Source of the DNA: Zygnema cylindricum
Lineage: Eukaryota; Streptophyta; Zygnematophyceae; Zygnematales; Zygnemataceae
DNA: 64,000 nt
Direction of reading: 5' to 3'
Assembly: GCA_037447655.1 (NCBI GenBank)
Contig: JBBHKE010000946.1
Location: 1-64,000, forward strand
This document shows, piece after piece, positions 23,271 through 34,363 of this stretch. Position 1 is the first letter of the stretch, and the number at the start of each line of letters is the position of its first letter. The position numbers and the translations under genes were made by a program. Below the pieces are notes generated by a model that saw only the letters and a list, made by a program, of their open reading frames with translations, was not told the DNA's origin and did not search any database.

Positions 23271-25572
23271 ATGGATAGTATTTCCTCATGGCCATGGCCA
23301 CTTCTCTTCCTGTTGTTCCTCCTCCTTCTCCTCCCCCTACATTTCTTTTTCCGCCGCTCTTCTCCTCACATGCCGCCCGGGCCCCGACCCTGGCCAATCG
23401 TCGGAAACTTGCCGCAAATCGCGGCGGATGTTCTGGTATTTCGTGGATTATCCAAATTGTCAGATTTGTACGGACCAATCATGACACTCTCTTTTGGCTC
23501 TTTGCCTGTGGTTATAATTTCCAGTCCAGAAATAGTGAAGGAGGTGCTCAAAGATTTTGATTCTTCTTGTTGCTCGCGCTGGCTTTCGACAACAGCAAAA
23601 ATTCTTACGAATAATGGTGGGATTCCTGATCTTTAAATGCTAGAGATATGTTTGAGAATGTTAAGTTTTTATGATTTGGGGTTATGACATCATTGTAATG
23701 TCAATGCCTTGTAAATGTCACATTTCATCCTATTTTAGTTTCATTTTTTCACAAATAAACTTTTTCTGATGGAACAGGGTGGAAGGAAAGTTAATCATTG
23801 GTATCGCGAATGTCAATGTCAATGAAAATCTGAATTTGAAGTTAAATATAACAAAAGGTATAAAGCCATTTACGTAAACATTTTGTGTGTAGATAGAATT
23901 TTGAGGTCCTTGTCGAATTCAACATTCTCAAAGTTGATGCCAATGTCATAACAATGTTGATAAAATCAACATGTTGAGGTCAAATTTCCATATGTAACTG
24001 CTGCGAATGTCAATATTAATCTTACAAATTTTAGTGTTGTCGTAAATGCTGGTGGTTTCCATGACAGTAAAACTTAAAACGAACTCTAACCATACTGTGT
24101 AAATGCAATTTAAGCATTAATTCGAGTATTTCTGTGGAATTTTTCGTAAGTTTACACGCAGACGCTGCACAAGCTGTCTTTCGATGCTATTTTTTTTAAG
24201 TCAGTTTATGGGTGAATATGTGTTATATCAAACATTTCCCAGCGTCAACATTATTGCAGTTTCCAAGTTGAAGTCCAAGTTGAAAATAGCGAAAATCTCA
24301 CACCAGACCACCTACATTGTGGTCGCTAATACTTATTCTGACATTCTTTGAATCATTGCAACAAAAAAAAAAATTGATATCTGTCCAGGAAAAGACATAG
24401 TGTTTTCCCCGGCTGGTCCACATTTGAAAGTGGTTCGTAGGCTTTGTGCGGTCAACCTTTTCAACAAACGACATTTTGACATGTGGAAACCTTTGCGATT
24501 GGACGAAGTTCGTAGAATGTGTGATGCAATTGGAGAAGAATTACATCTACGAGGAGGTCTTGTAGGTCTTCGAAATCATATCTTTTGCGCTGCAGTGAAC
24601 CATACTTTAAGAATCTGTGTCGGAAAAAGGTTTGAATCGAGCCTTCCCGGACGGCCAAATCCTGAAGGCGACAAGTTTTTTCATTGGATGGAGGACATGT
24701 TTCAAACCGTAGGTGGAATTCATGTAGGCGATTTCGTAACGATTTTCCGTTTTCTTGACCTTCAAGGAGTTCACGCCCTCGCGTCTAAATTAGGTCGTGA
24801 CTTGGATGCCTTTTTCACTCTCCATGTGAGGGAGCACGAAAAAAAACTAGAAATCAAAACAGCAGAATCGAATGGGAGCGCGCCATTGGCTGAAGATTTA
24901 TGCGATTCTCTGATTTTGGCTAAGGAATCTGAACCCATTGACGAAGAAGTTATTCTTGGAGTTCTTAAAGATATGGTATTAGGTGGGTCAGATACTACTT
25001 CTGTTACCACAGAATGGGCTATGTTAGAACTTATCCGCCATCCCGAAAAGATGTCAAGACTACAGTCAGAAATCGATCCTATCTTCGAATTTGACGATTT
25101 TGAACTCGAAAATCGGCTCCTTCAACTTCCATATCTCAAAGCAGTCGTAAAGGAGACATTACGGCTGCATCCACCGACTCCATTGTTAATTCCACACTTG
25201 AATATCGAGGAAGTGAAATTAGGAGGAGGGAAATATTCCGTACCAAGTAACACAATGATGATAATTAACGCTTGGGCTATCAGCCACAATGAAAAGTATT
25301 GGCCGGATCCATTTGAGTTCACCCCGGAGAGGTTTTTGGATAATCCAAACGATTTTCGAGGGCAACATTTTTCGTTTATACCTTTTGGTTCTGGTCGAAG
25401 AATGTGTCCCGGAATGAATGTCGGAAGTACGATGGTAACTCTTATGGTTGCACATATGGTACATCGATTTGATTGGTCGACAGGATTGGAACCAATCGAC
25501 AACACTGAAAAAATGGGTCTCACGGTTCCGCCCTTGAAGCCTTTGGAAGCTATTGCTAAACCGAGATTCTAA
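23271..25572 (+). CDS. Cytochrome P450, intact (CYP71-clan-like)
   Basis: Exons 23271..23616 and 24389..25572 (phase 1, donor G|GTGGG, acceptor TCCAG|GA) give 509 residues. Motifs in order: anchor helix at about 7-27, hinge PPGPRPWP 35-42, I-helix 'LGGSDTTSVTTEW' around 310-322, ExxR 'ETLR' 371-374, 'PERF' 428-431 and heme loop '[13 protein letters not shown]' with Cys 455. All elements of a working ER-bound monooxygenase are present; it would need NADPH-P450 reductase and O2. Substrate unknown. It is the closest paralogue of the Cys-less gene at 6890-9338, lying on the opposite strand with the root-cap gene between. The single early intron is shared by all four P450s, and the intron common in A-type plant P450s near the I-helix is absent. 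Confidence 0.93.
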
Positions 25573-25869
25573 GCAAAAATCCTCATTTTATATTGTTGAA
25601 GTGGGTTTTTTATTTATTTTTGACAAAAGTCATCATAATATGCTCTAGTGGCGTCCTTTTTTTTTTTTTTAGTTGTATATATGTATTATAAATGATAAGA
25701 TCAGCGAAATGAATGGCGATTGTTGTATAATGAGAAAATTCAATAAGAGGTTCAAAAGGTGAGTGGAGAATATTGAATTTTGTTTAATTGTTGGAGCATT
25801 TGACTTGTATGTTGATCAACTACTGTGCCCAACGTTATTAGTATAAATAACAAAATTTAGTTGCGACTT

Positions 25870-26030
25870 TGTTGGCCAAATATCACAAAATAGTCTTAAC
25901 AACACAATTTAGGGACGTGGACTACAATCTGCCACAATTCCTAGCACTAAATTAGTATTATATATTCTAATTTCGAAATAACACAAATTAGTCCTTAACC
26001 ATAATAACGATGGGCGGAGTACTGTTTCTT
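25870..26030. mobile_element. MITE family 1 remnant
   Basis: TTAGGGACGTGGACTACAAT, CTGCCACAATTCCTAGCACT and a terminal TAATAACGATGGGCGG are diverged versions of the family 1 interior and right end. The left end is not recognisable. A further lone right end lies at 26775-26803. Confidence 0.6.
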
Positions 26031-27050
26031 TTGTTTACAAGAGTATGTTTGTTTGTATGTAACACGTCCTCCTCTCTCCCTCTCTCTTTCTTTGACTCTT
26101 GTTTTCTTTTATCACAAATTGTCTGACAAATTTTCTTTGCATAACAATATGTTCCTTGCCCTTTCCGTTTTTTTATTTAATTCTGTTTTTATCTATACCC
26201 TCTACATTTTTTTTCGTATTCTCCAGGTTTAGTTTTGAGTAGAAAGTTCACCAGTTCAATTTCAATTTAATAAATTGACATTTTAATGTTAAAATTAATA
26301 ATTTCATAAAAAAAATTATCGTTCATTTTCCCTTCTTTGTCTCCTTTTCTTTAGAACTATATAGCGGTGGAACTAAGAATAGGGGACAGAGAGAGACGAG
26401 AAGAGGGGAAGAGGGCGAGGAGGGAGAGGGAGAAAGGGAGAGTGGAAAAGAGAGTGAAGGAAAGAAATGTTGTTTTACCAATATTTTATTTTTACATATT
26501 CAAGCTGATAAGAACTGTTGTGATTGATAAAAACCGATAAATAGGATTTCAAATCGCAAATAATGAAATTTAAATAAAATGATTAATATTGCACCCAAAC
26601 TCTTAGGGGGAAAAATTGTTATTTTCCTCGAACAATTTTTTCTCGAAAAAACAGGTACAAAGGTAAAAAAAGCCATCTTCACTAACAGGCGAATTAGAAT
26701 AATCCATAACAATTATCCTAAAAAATCTTCGGACAAAGGTGTATGATTAAAAAATGTTTTAAGTGGCCAAAAAATTATTAACCTTAATAACGATACTCGG
26801 TGTACTGCACTGTACCTAAAGATTCTTCATAAAACAACAAAACCTGTTTCTAATTGACATTTCACATGAGAAGCACGCCCTAACAATATTATCTATCTAT
26901 TGTGCATGCGCTTTCTGCCGCCTTTTGTTTGAAACACTTCCTTTATTTCTATCCAAAACGACAAAAGAAATATAACACTACTCACTGTGCTTTAATGGCA
27001 TTCGCTCCTGCGCTTTTTTCAGCCTTTCTTCGACGAAATTTCCTTTCTAG
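26031..27050. other. Intergenic, no recognised gene
   Basis: AT-rich DNA between two P450 genes, with a short GA-rich patch at 26390-26465 and a MITE end near 26800. No coding region is supported on either strand. Confidence 0.4.
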
Positions 27051-27102
27051 TGGAAAACGACAAAAGTCCATGATGTTAAATGAAGTGCCGGCCAGGACCG
27101 CA

Positions 27103-27119
27103 GATCTGACCGTCAGATC
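27103..27119. promoter_or_regulatory. Palindromic promoter motif, P450 at 27.4 kb
   Basis: GATCTGA CCG TCAGATC is a perfect 7-bp inverted repeat about 350 bp before the ATG, followed by GCCACGTC. The tandem copy at 33915-33931 has changed both arms in a matching way. It is probably a protein-binding site; no factor is assigned. Confidence 0.45.
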
Positions 27120-27242
27120 CGACTGCCACGTCAGCATTCGTGACTGCTTTTTGTCGTCAACTGGAGGTATTTCTTGGAGTCGGATATTTACCCCTTCTAG
27201 TCCTCAATTATAAATTACACCCCGAAAATTACATTCTACATC

Positions 27243-27451
27243 GTCCTTCTCCCTCCTCTTATCTCTCTGCCTGCCCCTCCACCCTTACCTATCCCTCTCC
27301 CTTTCCCTCACTCTCCCTCGCCCTTTCCTCTCTTCCCTTCCCAGCCCCTCTCCCTACTCCCTCCCCACCCTCTCCTTCCCTCTCCCCCTCGGCCTCCCTC
27401 TTCCCCCCCTCTCCCCTTCCTCCTCCCTCTTCCTCTCCCTCTCCCTCTCCG
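27243..27451 (+). promoter_or_regulatory. CT-rich 5' leader of P450 at 27.4 kb
   Basis: About 200 bp of CTCCCT, CCCTCTCC and TCCTCC units end directly at the ATG. The reading frame stays open through it because CT-rich codons lack stops; this is not taken as coding. Confidence 0.45.
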
Positions 27452-30026
27452 ATGTCCATATTACACGATCTCTTCACGACCTTGACCAACTTTCCCTCCT
27501 GGCCATGGCTCCTCCTCCTCCCTCTCCTCCTCTTCCTCCGGTCTCTTTTTCCCCGACGTTCTCGTCTCCCTCTACCCCCTGGACCCCGTCCCTGGCCGAT
27601 TCTCGGGAACCTTCCGCAGCTTGCTTCTGATTCGCTGTTGCATCAAGTACTTGCCAGGCTGGCAAATGTGTACGGACCAATCATGAACCTCCATTTGGGA
27701 TCCACTCTTTCGGTTGTCATTTCTGAGCCAGATGCTGCCAAAGACGTACTGAAGGAGTTTGGCGACGTCACGTGCTCGAGGCCGATGCCGGAGTCGATAA
27801 GAATCCTAACGGGTGGAGGTTAGACTTTTTTTTATTTTTATTATTATGATTTTTATTTGTTTGATTCATTTGTTTGTTTCATTTGTTTGTTTGTTTTGTT
27901 TTTGTTTTAATTCAAGATTTGCTTTTTTTTTGTTTCTTTTTGCTAGTTGTTTTTTCCTTTTTTCTGTTTTGTTTCCGTTTTAATTTTTTGTGTGTTTTCA
28001 TCTTTTTCCATCTTTTGTTCGTCTTTTTTGCTTTGTTATCATTTTTGGTGTTTTCCTTTCTTTATAAGTATTTTTAGTTTCTTTCTTCTTTTGCAGTTTA
28101 TGAGTTTCATTTTTTTTTTTTTGAGTTTTGTTTTCACTTTTTCATCTATTCTTTTATTTTTTTTTATTTATATTCATATTTTTCGTTTTTTTTTTTTTCT
28201 ATTACTTATTGGCGAGGAAGCTTAATGTGGATCATGAGTTAAGCGTCTGAAGTCGAATCTCGTAAACCAATAAATTCCAAAAATAAAAGAGCACTAAATA
28301 TAAAAATAGCTAACGATGATTCTTTTACGATGCATCAATGTGAAACTGTCTCAATTTTTTTATTCTCAAAGGACTGAGTGCGCTAATGTCGTCAATTTCC
28401 CTTATTTTTTTTTCCTCTGCGTGGTTTTGGAATAGAGTCTTTAGTTTTACGTGGTTTCTGTATTTTTTTCATATGTTTCAGGTTTTCTTTTCTTCGGTTT
28501 CCCCTTTTTTTTCAGTATTTTTCCGTACATTTGATATCTTAATACATAGTCCATTGCTGAAGTTGCATAAAAGGGGAGACAAAAGGAGGCAGCTAATAAA
28601 TAGCTTAAAGTATTCAAATAAAATGAAATGAAATGAAACAGTAAGAAATGTCTTTTTTGGATATTGCCACCATACAACTTAACTGTATCCAGTTAATTTA
28701 TTTCCAGCTGAGCATTTCAATCCCAATTCTGGTTTTTTTTTTTCTCTCTGTTGTTAAACTTTTTCTATCTTTTGGGATACAGGAAAAAATGCCGTCTTCG
28801 CACCCGCTGGTCCATATTCAAAAATGGTTCGACGAGTTTGTGCGATGAATCTTTTCAATAAAAAACAATTTGAAATGTTCAAACCTGTGAGATTATCCGA
28901 AGTTCAGAAAATGTGCGAAGCCATAAAGGAAACCGTTGTTTCTACCGGAGGACTTGTGGGACTTCGAAATATTATCGGTAGAACTTCTTTAAATCACCAA
29001 ATGAGAATTTGTATTGGGAAAAGATTTGATTTAAGTATTCCTGGACGACCAAATGTTGAAGGTGATAAATTTTTTCATTGGATGGAAGAAGCTTTTGCAA
29101 AACTTGGAGGAGTAAGTATTTCCGATGTTGTCCCGATTTTACGTCCGCTTGATCCGGATGGACTTCTCGCGGCTTCTCGAAGATTAAATCGAGAATTTGT
29201 CCTTTTTTTCTCCGCCCCAATTAAAGAACATGAAAAAAAATTGGAGGATGCAAAAATGAATAATGGAGGGGAGTTTCCAGCGCCGAAAGATTTTTGCGAT
29301 GCTCTTTTGTTGGCTCGAGAAACAGAACCTCTCAATTTTGAAGGGATTTTATTAATTATTCAGGATATGGTTGTCGGAGGATCGGATACTTCCGCAGTTT
29401 CTGTAGAATGGGCGATGATGGAATTAATTTCAAAACCGGAAAAATTGACACGATTACAAAACGAAGTCGATAGCGTTTTCAATGCTCAAAATTCTGAAAA
29501 CACCGGAAATACACAAAATTCGTCGAATGCATTTCCGGATATCGAAACTCAACTTCTCAAACTTCCTTATCTTAAATCGGTCGTAAAAGAGACTTTTCGT
29601 TTGCATCCGGCGGCCACAATGCTCATTCCACATGCGACAACCGAGCCGGTCAAACTCGGAAAAGGAAAGTACGAAGTGCCAGCTGGCACAATGGTCCAAA
29701 TTAACGCTTGGGCTATTTCACGTGACGAACGGTTTTGGGACGATCCTCTCGAATTTAAGCCGGAAAGATTTTTGGAAAGTAATGGAGATTTGAAAAATAA
29801 TCTCGAATTTCGGGGAAACAATTTTAGTTTTTTGCCATTTGGATCAGGAAGAAGGATGTGTCCCGGATTAAATATTGGGTCTGCGATGGTTTCCCTCATG
29901 ATCGCATTCTTGGTTCATAAATTTGATTGGTCCCCGGGAGTCGAAAAAATCGATAAAAAGGAAAGAATGGGGCTTTCAGTTTCACCGCTAAAACCTTTGG
30001 AAGCCATTGCTGTACCGCGAAATTGA
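27452..30026 (+). CDS. Cytochrome P450, intact, tandem pair member 1
   Basis: Exons 27452..27818 and 28783..30026 (phase 1, donor GAG|GTTAG, acceptor ACAG|GA) give 536 residues. Visible: N-terminal anchor, 'PPGPRPWPILGNLPQ', I-helix 'VGGSDTSAVSVEW' near 320, ExxR 'ETFR' 392-395, 'PERF' and heme loop '[13 protein letters not shown]' with Cys 482. It is longer than the P450 at 23271 mainly through an Asn/Ser-rich insertion ('NAQNSENTGNTQNSSNAF') before the K helix, probably a surface loop. The T-rich 964-nt intron holds a tRNA-like fragment. It is the intact twin of the frameshifted gene at 34364, and the duplication includes promoter and 3' flank. Substrate unknown; a distinct subfamily from the 23-kb gene. 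Confidence 0.93.
28209..28262 (+). repeat. tRNA-like fragment in the intron
   Basis: GCGAGGAAGCTTAATGTGG...GAGTTAAGCGTCTGAAGTCGAATCTCG ends with a B-box-like AGTCGAATCTC. The intron of the tandem copy has the same fragment at 35122-35176 with AGTCGAATCCC. It is probably a SINE head that predates the duplication. Confidence 0.4.
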
Positions 30027-30680
30027 AAAAAAAACAAAAAAAAGGAATTCTGGAGTTTTTTTTCATATATGCACAACTCCCGTCTTTTGAAGTTTTTTTT
30101 TGTTTTTAGTGTCGGTTTAAAGCACTTGGAAGCTATAGATGTACTGAGAAATGGGGTAAACGTCTTCGAAGTATCTTATAGGAACTTACGAAGTTTCTGG
30201 CTAATTTTAGAGTGAAAGAGGAACATGGCAATTCTGAAATGTGGTCGTTTTATTGCTTCTTTGGCTTTTTAGTTGATTATTACTTTGTATTTATAATGTG
30301 TAGGAGACAGAGTAAGATAGAGAGGGAGTGGGAGAGAGGGGAAGTGGGAGGTGTGAGGTTTTGAGCATGGAAAGCTAGGAGGGGGAGCCAGAAAGGAGAA
30401 GAAAAAATGTATTATACGCACTGTAAAAAAGTATTTTGAAAGTACAAAGAGGTATTTATGTTTGTCGATTGTCCAATTAATTATAAAGTCATGGCGTCCG
30501 GTTTTATATCTTGAAGGTAACCAATCATATTTTGGAGGATCTGGATAATTTTGATTGTTCGTTAGTGAAGATGATATTTTTTGTTTTTTTTGTGACTTCA
30601 AAAGAGAAAAGAACAACTTTTGTTTCTTAAGTGTTTTGGTTACAATGTTTTAAAATCATATTCATTACGATTTGAAATGC
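30027..30680. repeat. 3' flank shared with the tandem P450 copy
   Basis: Blocks such as AACCAATCATATTTTGGAGG, GGATAATTTTGAT and ACAATGTTTTAAAATCA recur at 36946-37640 in the same order after the second gene. The segmental duplication thus reaches at least 600 bp past the stop codon. The early part should hold the 3' UTR. Confidence 0.75.
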
Positions 30681-30857
30681 TACAAATCGGTTTTTATTCA
30701 TTACAACAGTTTCGTATCTGCCATATTTTTAAAACTATATCATGGTATAGAAAGATTTTCCCTCCCACTCTCTTTCAGTCCCCCTCCCCCCCCCCTCTCT
30801 CTCTCCCTATCCCCATTCCTCCATCCCGTTAAATCAGTAAAATCGGGGGATAGAATG

Positions 30858-30905
30858 CACGATCATGTTTAAGGAAATAGTTGAACCGGGCAGAATTTGA
30901 TCCTG
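30858..30905 (-). other. tRNA-like module (degenerate)
   Basis: On the minus strand GGTCCCAGGATCAAATTCTG resembles a T-arm with its B box and corresponds to GGTACCAGGATCAATTCCTG in the LTRs at 56.9, 59.9 and 63.0 kb. It may mark an LTR relic lying here in the plus orientation. Confidence 0.4.
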
Positions 30906-30997
30906 GGACCTTTCACTTCTTTATGCACTCCTCTGTCCAGCACCCCTATCACTCCATTCCTTCCTTTTAGTGTGGATTTTACCACGGATCCGGGTAT

Positions 30998-31139
30998 CAT
31001 TTCCTTACATCCACCATCCCCACCCCCCCACCCCCCTCCCTCCCTCCCTCCCTCCCCTCCCTCCCTCCCTTCCCCCTTCCCTCCTCCCTCCCTCCCTCCC
31101 TCCCTTCCCTCCTCCCTCCCTCCCTCCTTCCCTCCCTAA
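30998..31139 (+). repeat. (CCCTCCCT)n low-complexity tract
   Basis: Nearly uninterrupted CCCTCC/CCCTT units over about 120 bp. No gene; pure strand asymmetry, capable of G-rich structures on the minus strand. Confidence 0.9.
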
Positions 31140-32536
31140 GATCATAATTTTTTCGGGTAATTGGAAGGTTTCCAAGACCATGCACGTCCAATTCAGGTTC
31201 AGATATCACAGATGGGCAACCGTAGGTAAATCAGAGGTATATTTCAGATTTAGAGTGGGTAGAGAAATAGGTAGCCACATGCATAGTTAGGCAGACTGAA
31301 TTCCAGCGGTAAGCTCCATTATAAATGGTAGGACACTGGATTTTTATCCCTATCAATAGAGCTGGATCTGGTTTTTCTCCCAACCAAGAATGTTGTGAAT
31401 GATACCTTTCTGATTCCTAATTCTGCTCTATGAATATGAAAACCAAAGCACACACACTAAGTGGCGGTTTAATCTAACTATGCCACGTGTCAAAGGTCCA
31501 CCGCTAATAATGTTACCCAGGGGCTTCAATTCGAGCAATCGGGAGGAGCTCCCCCAGCGACGAAGAAGTGGAACCGGTCCAAGTAATCACGGAATGGGCT
31601 TCTAGAGGAATCGCAGAAAAGTTTAGGGATACGAGACATAGGATTGGGAGAGAAATATAGCCATTACGCAATGCGATAAGAAATAGATTGGAAGGAGCTC
31701 GTAGCTTTTCAATTAGTCCATTGTAACATTACAAATATTTTTACTCTTGTATTAAAGCAAACAAAATTGTTAACTCTATTCTGTCTATTTGCCTGAATTG
31801 CTCTCTGTAGATTGATGGATTGAAGGGTGTTTTGGTAGTCGATCACAATGCCTCTTATATTTTAACATCCTACACTAATAATGTTATGCATGCATTGTGG
31901 TCCAATCTTGTGATGACAATTGTTCAAAGTGTGCCGCTAACCTATAACATGTACATGTTCACATGACAATGACCTGTGACCGTCGGAAATTGAAGTAGTC
32001 TTCCATACAGGTCGTAAAACTCCAGGATAAAGCTGTGGCTCGATAAAATCGTCGATACTCAATATCGCCCAAAAAAGTAAAAACCAACAAATAATACGTG
32101 GAGAGCATTCACACGTTCTATGCTAATCTAAGTATATTGATCTCTCGATATCGTGGACACTTCGGCTCGATTCGATTCCCTGGGCGGTCGAATCATACGT
32201 ATCGCAAGTCGAGAATCTTACCTAAAATCGCACTAAAAACAAAACCACCCTCCCTCTAAAAAAAAATTGTATCGGTATATCGGTGTCGCATCACAATCCC
32301 GATTTACCACCAACTTATTGGTTTTCGCAGCTTATTTCATCTCATCGGCACTCCGGGAGGGTTAAATTAAAAAAATCGGTTTTCTTTAGTATGCATCTGA
32401 TATACATTTTAATCGGCACATCGGAGATCGGTGTATCACATGCGATACATACTACGCTTGTCTTCTTACTAACAAATCTATACGTTTGTCTTTTTCCCTC
32501 CGTACGTAGCTTATATAAGGTACGAATAGCAGTATT
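31140..32536. other. Intergenic, no recognised feature
   Basis: Mixed-composition DNA without a supported gene. AATGGTAGGACACTGGATTT near 31326 recalls a tRNA A-box and anticodon arm, but no proper T-arm follows. Confidence 0.35.
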
Positions 32537-32544
32537 GAAAAAAC

Positions 32545-32964
32545 TAGTGTTGTGTATCGGTAAAAAAGTTATCGCGATAACACCGATACCGATAGTTATC
32601 GGTTATCGAACGGTCAGAGCTACCGATATATTTGTACTTTCTGTAATTTCTGTCCAAAGTACACGTGGCAGGTTTCCAGTGGATCCCAAGGAAGAAAGGG
32701 ACAAGCCATAACGTCGGATGTGAAAGGTACATCTTTTTATCTGGAGCCGTATAAGCGTACATATCTTATGCCGGCTACTGTACTCATTGTACAAATGATC
32801 TGATTGGTAGGCACCTCATTGCGTTTATTTATGTTTATGATTTACGTGTATACCGTACTTTTACGCAGTTCGTACATATATCCCGTACCGATATATCGAT
32901 TATCGGCTACTCGAAAATAGGCCCATATCGGTTATCGGCAAATCCTTACCGATACACAACACTA
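32545..32964. mobile_element. hAT-like MITE with perfect 8-bp duplication
   Basis: 420 bp between TIRs TAGTGTTGTGTATCGGTA and TACCGATACACAACACTA, flanked on both sides by GAAAAAAC (32537-32544 and 32965-32972). The 8-bp duplication and TIR type indicate a hAT-driven non-autonomous element. Subterminal TATCGGTTATCG motifs are repeated. Confidence 0.88.
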
Positions 32965-33075
32965 GAAAAAACAAAACTACGAATCTCAAAGTCAAAATAC
33001 GTTGGAAGGGCGTTTAGACTTCCATTTCACGTTTAGACGCTAAAACCTTTAAACGGCGGATCATAACACTAACAG

Positions 33076-33619
33076 TACACCTCGAATCGTTATTAGTGTC
33101 AAAGTTTAGATAGTGTTGAAGAAAATTTACCGTAATTGATGCTAATTAAGAATTTGAAAATTTTCAAAAAAAAGGAGTATTTTAATTTCGGCGTTAATGC
33201 TAATTTGGGAACAGCGAAAATGGAATATTCGCCGTACGCTTATATACATTAATATGTGTATCCGTGCAAAATATTAGAAATCGTACGCCGTCGCGAATTT
33301 AAAATATTTGTACATGTCATACTAATTTACGTGTCAGACTAATCCCGTTTTTTTGAGCGCACGTTCTTATGCGTGAGCGTCTGATTTAATTCATTTTTAA
33401 AAAAAAATCACTTGAAAAGGTACATTTATGTACGGTCTGACATCGACCGTATACCACACTATTTATATTTTATTGTAATTTCGGGCTTTACGCGACTTTG
33501 TACGGTACCTTAATTAACGTCAAGGAAAAATTAAAATCATGTATCCTATTTGAGGAAAAAAATCAAAATTTTAAGAACCCAAATTAGTGACTTTGACACT
33601 AATAACGATTCGCGGTGTA
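33076..33619. mobile_element. MITE family 1-like, 544-bp variant
   Basis: Its ends are TACACCTCGAATCGTTATTA and TAATAACGATTCGCGGTGTA. Its interior (ATAGTGTTGAAGAAAAT, GATGCTAATTAAGAATTTG) differs from the short copies but recurs at 46662-46945. Confidence 0.78.
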
Positions 33620-33914
33620 ATGGACGGTGTAGGACGGTTCGGTACTTACGATTATTCGCAAAATGCCAAAAAGTCAAGATTTGTTTCTGATTGATGTTTT
33701 ACCGTTTACACATAAGGACGCGCCCCAACAATTTCTGTTTGTTTTGCGCTTAGTGCCGCCAATAGGTGAAGCCGACTTCATTTACAGCTACATGAAACGA
33801 CAAGATGACTTACTGACTGTACTTTTTAAGAATTCCCACGTGCGGTAGAACTTTCGTTTAGGTTATAAAATGACAAAAGTCCATGATCTGAAGGAGCTGC
33901 CGGCCAGGACTACA

Positions 33915-33931
33915 GATCCGACCGTCGGATT
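33915..33931. promoter_or_regulatory. Palindromic promoter motif, P450 at 34.4 kb
   Basis: GATCCGA CCG TCGGATT is the counterpart of the motif at 27103-27119: one arm changed T to C and the other A to G, keeping the pairing. It is followed by GCCACGTG, a G-box. It lies in a promoter block conserved between the two tandem genes. Confidence 0.45.
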
Positions 33932-34092
33932 CGATTGCCACGTGCGAAGTCGAAACTCCCTTTTTGTCGTCAAATGGAGATTTTTATCAATGCAGTAGAC
34001 CTTTGTCCTTACTCCAAATAATGTTCCTCACTCTGAATTTAGAAGCAAAAACGTGCATCCCAAAAAACCATCCCGAAAACCAAATTGTATAT

Positions 34093-34363
34093 TTATCTCT
34101 CCCTCTCCCTGCCTCTTTGCCTGTCCCTTACCCTTAACTATCCCTCTCTCTCCCCCTCCCTCAATTCCCTCCCATTTTTTCCCTTTCCTCTCTCTTTCCC
34201 TCTTCCGTTATTGCCCTCCACTTGTCCCTTTCTCTCTCTTCTCCCCTCCCACTCCCCCTACCCTTTCCCTTCCCTCTCACTCACTCTCTCCCTCCTCTCG
34301 CTCTCCTCTTCCTCTTTCTCCCCTTCTCCTTCTGACTCTCCCTGTGCCTCTCCTCCCTCTCCG
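34093..34363 (+). promoter_or_regulatory. CT-rich 5' leader of P450 at 34.4 kb
   Basis: Pyrimidine-rich units (CTCCCTCT, CCCTTTCC) run to the ATG at 34364, homologous to the leader at 27243-27451. The frame is open upstream for the same compositional reason and is not counted as coding. Confidence 0.45.

Noticed and set aside
27140-27451. N-terminal extension of the P450 at 27.4 kb (and 34085-34363)
   Set aside because: The frame is open only because of the CT-rich leader; the membrane anchor begins at the chosen ATG, which is collinear between the twins.
31320-31400. Possible tRNA with an A-box-like start
   Set aside because: No T-arm or acceptor pairing could be found.
32283-32711. 142-codon plus-strand frame
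   Set aside because: It overlaps a hAT-like MITE with a perfect 8-bp duplication and shows no recognisable domain.
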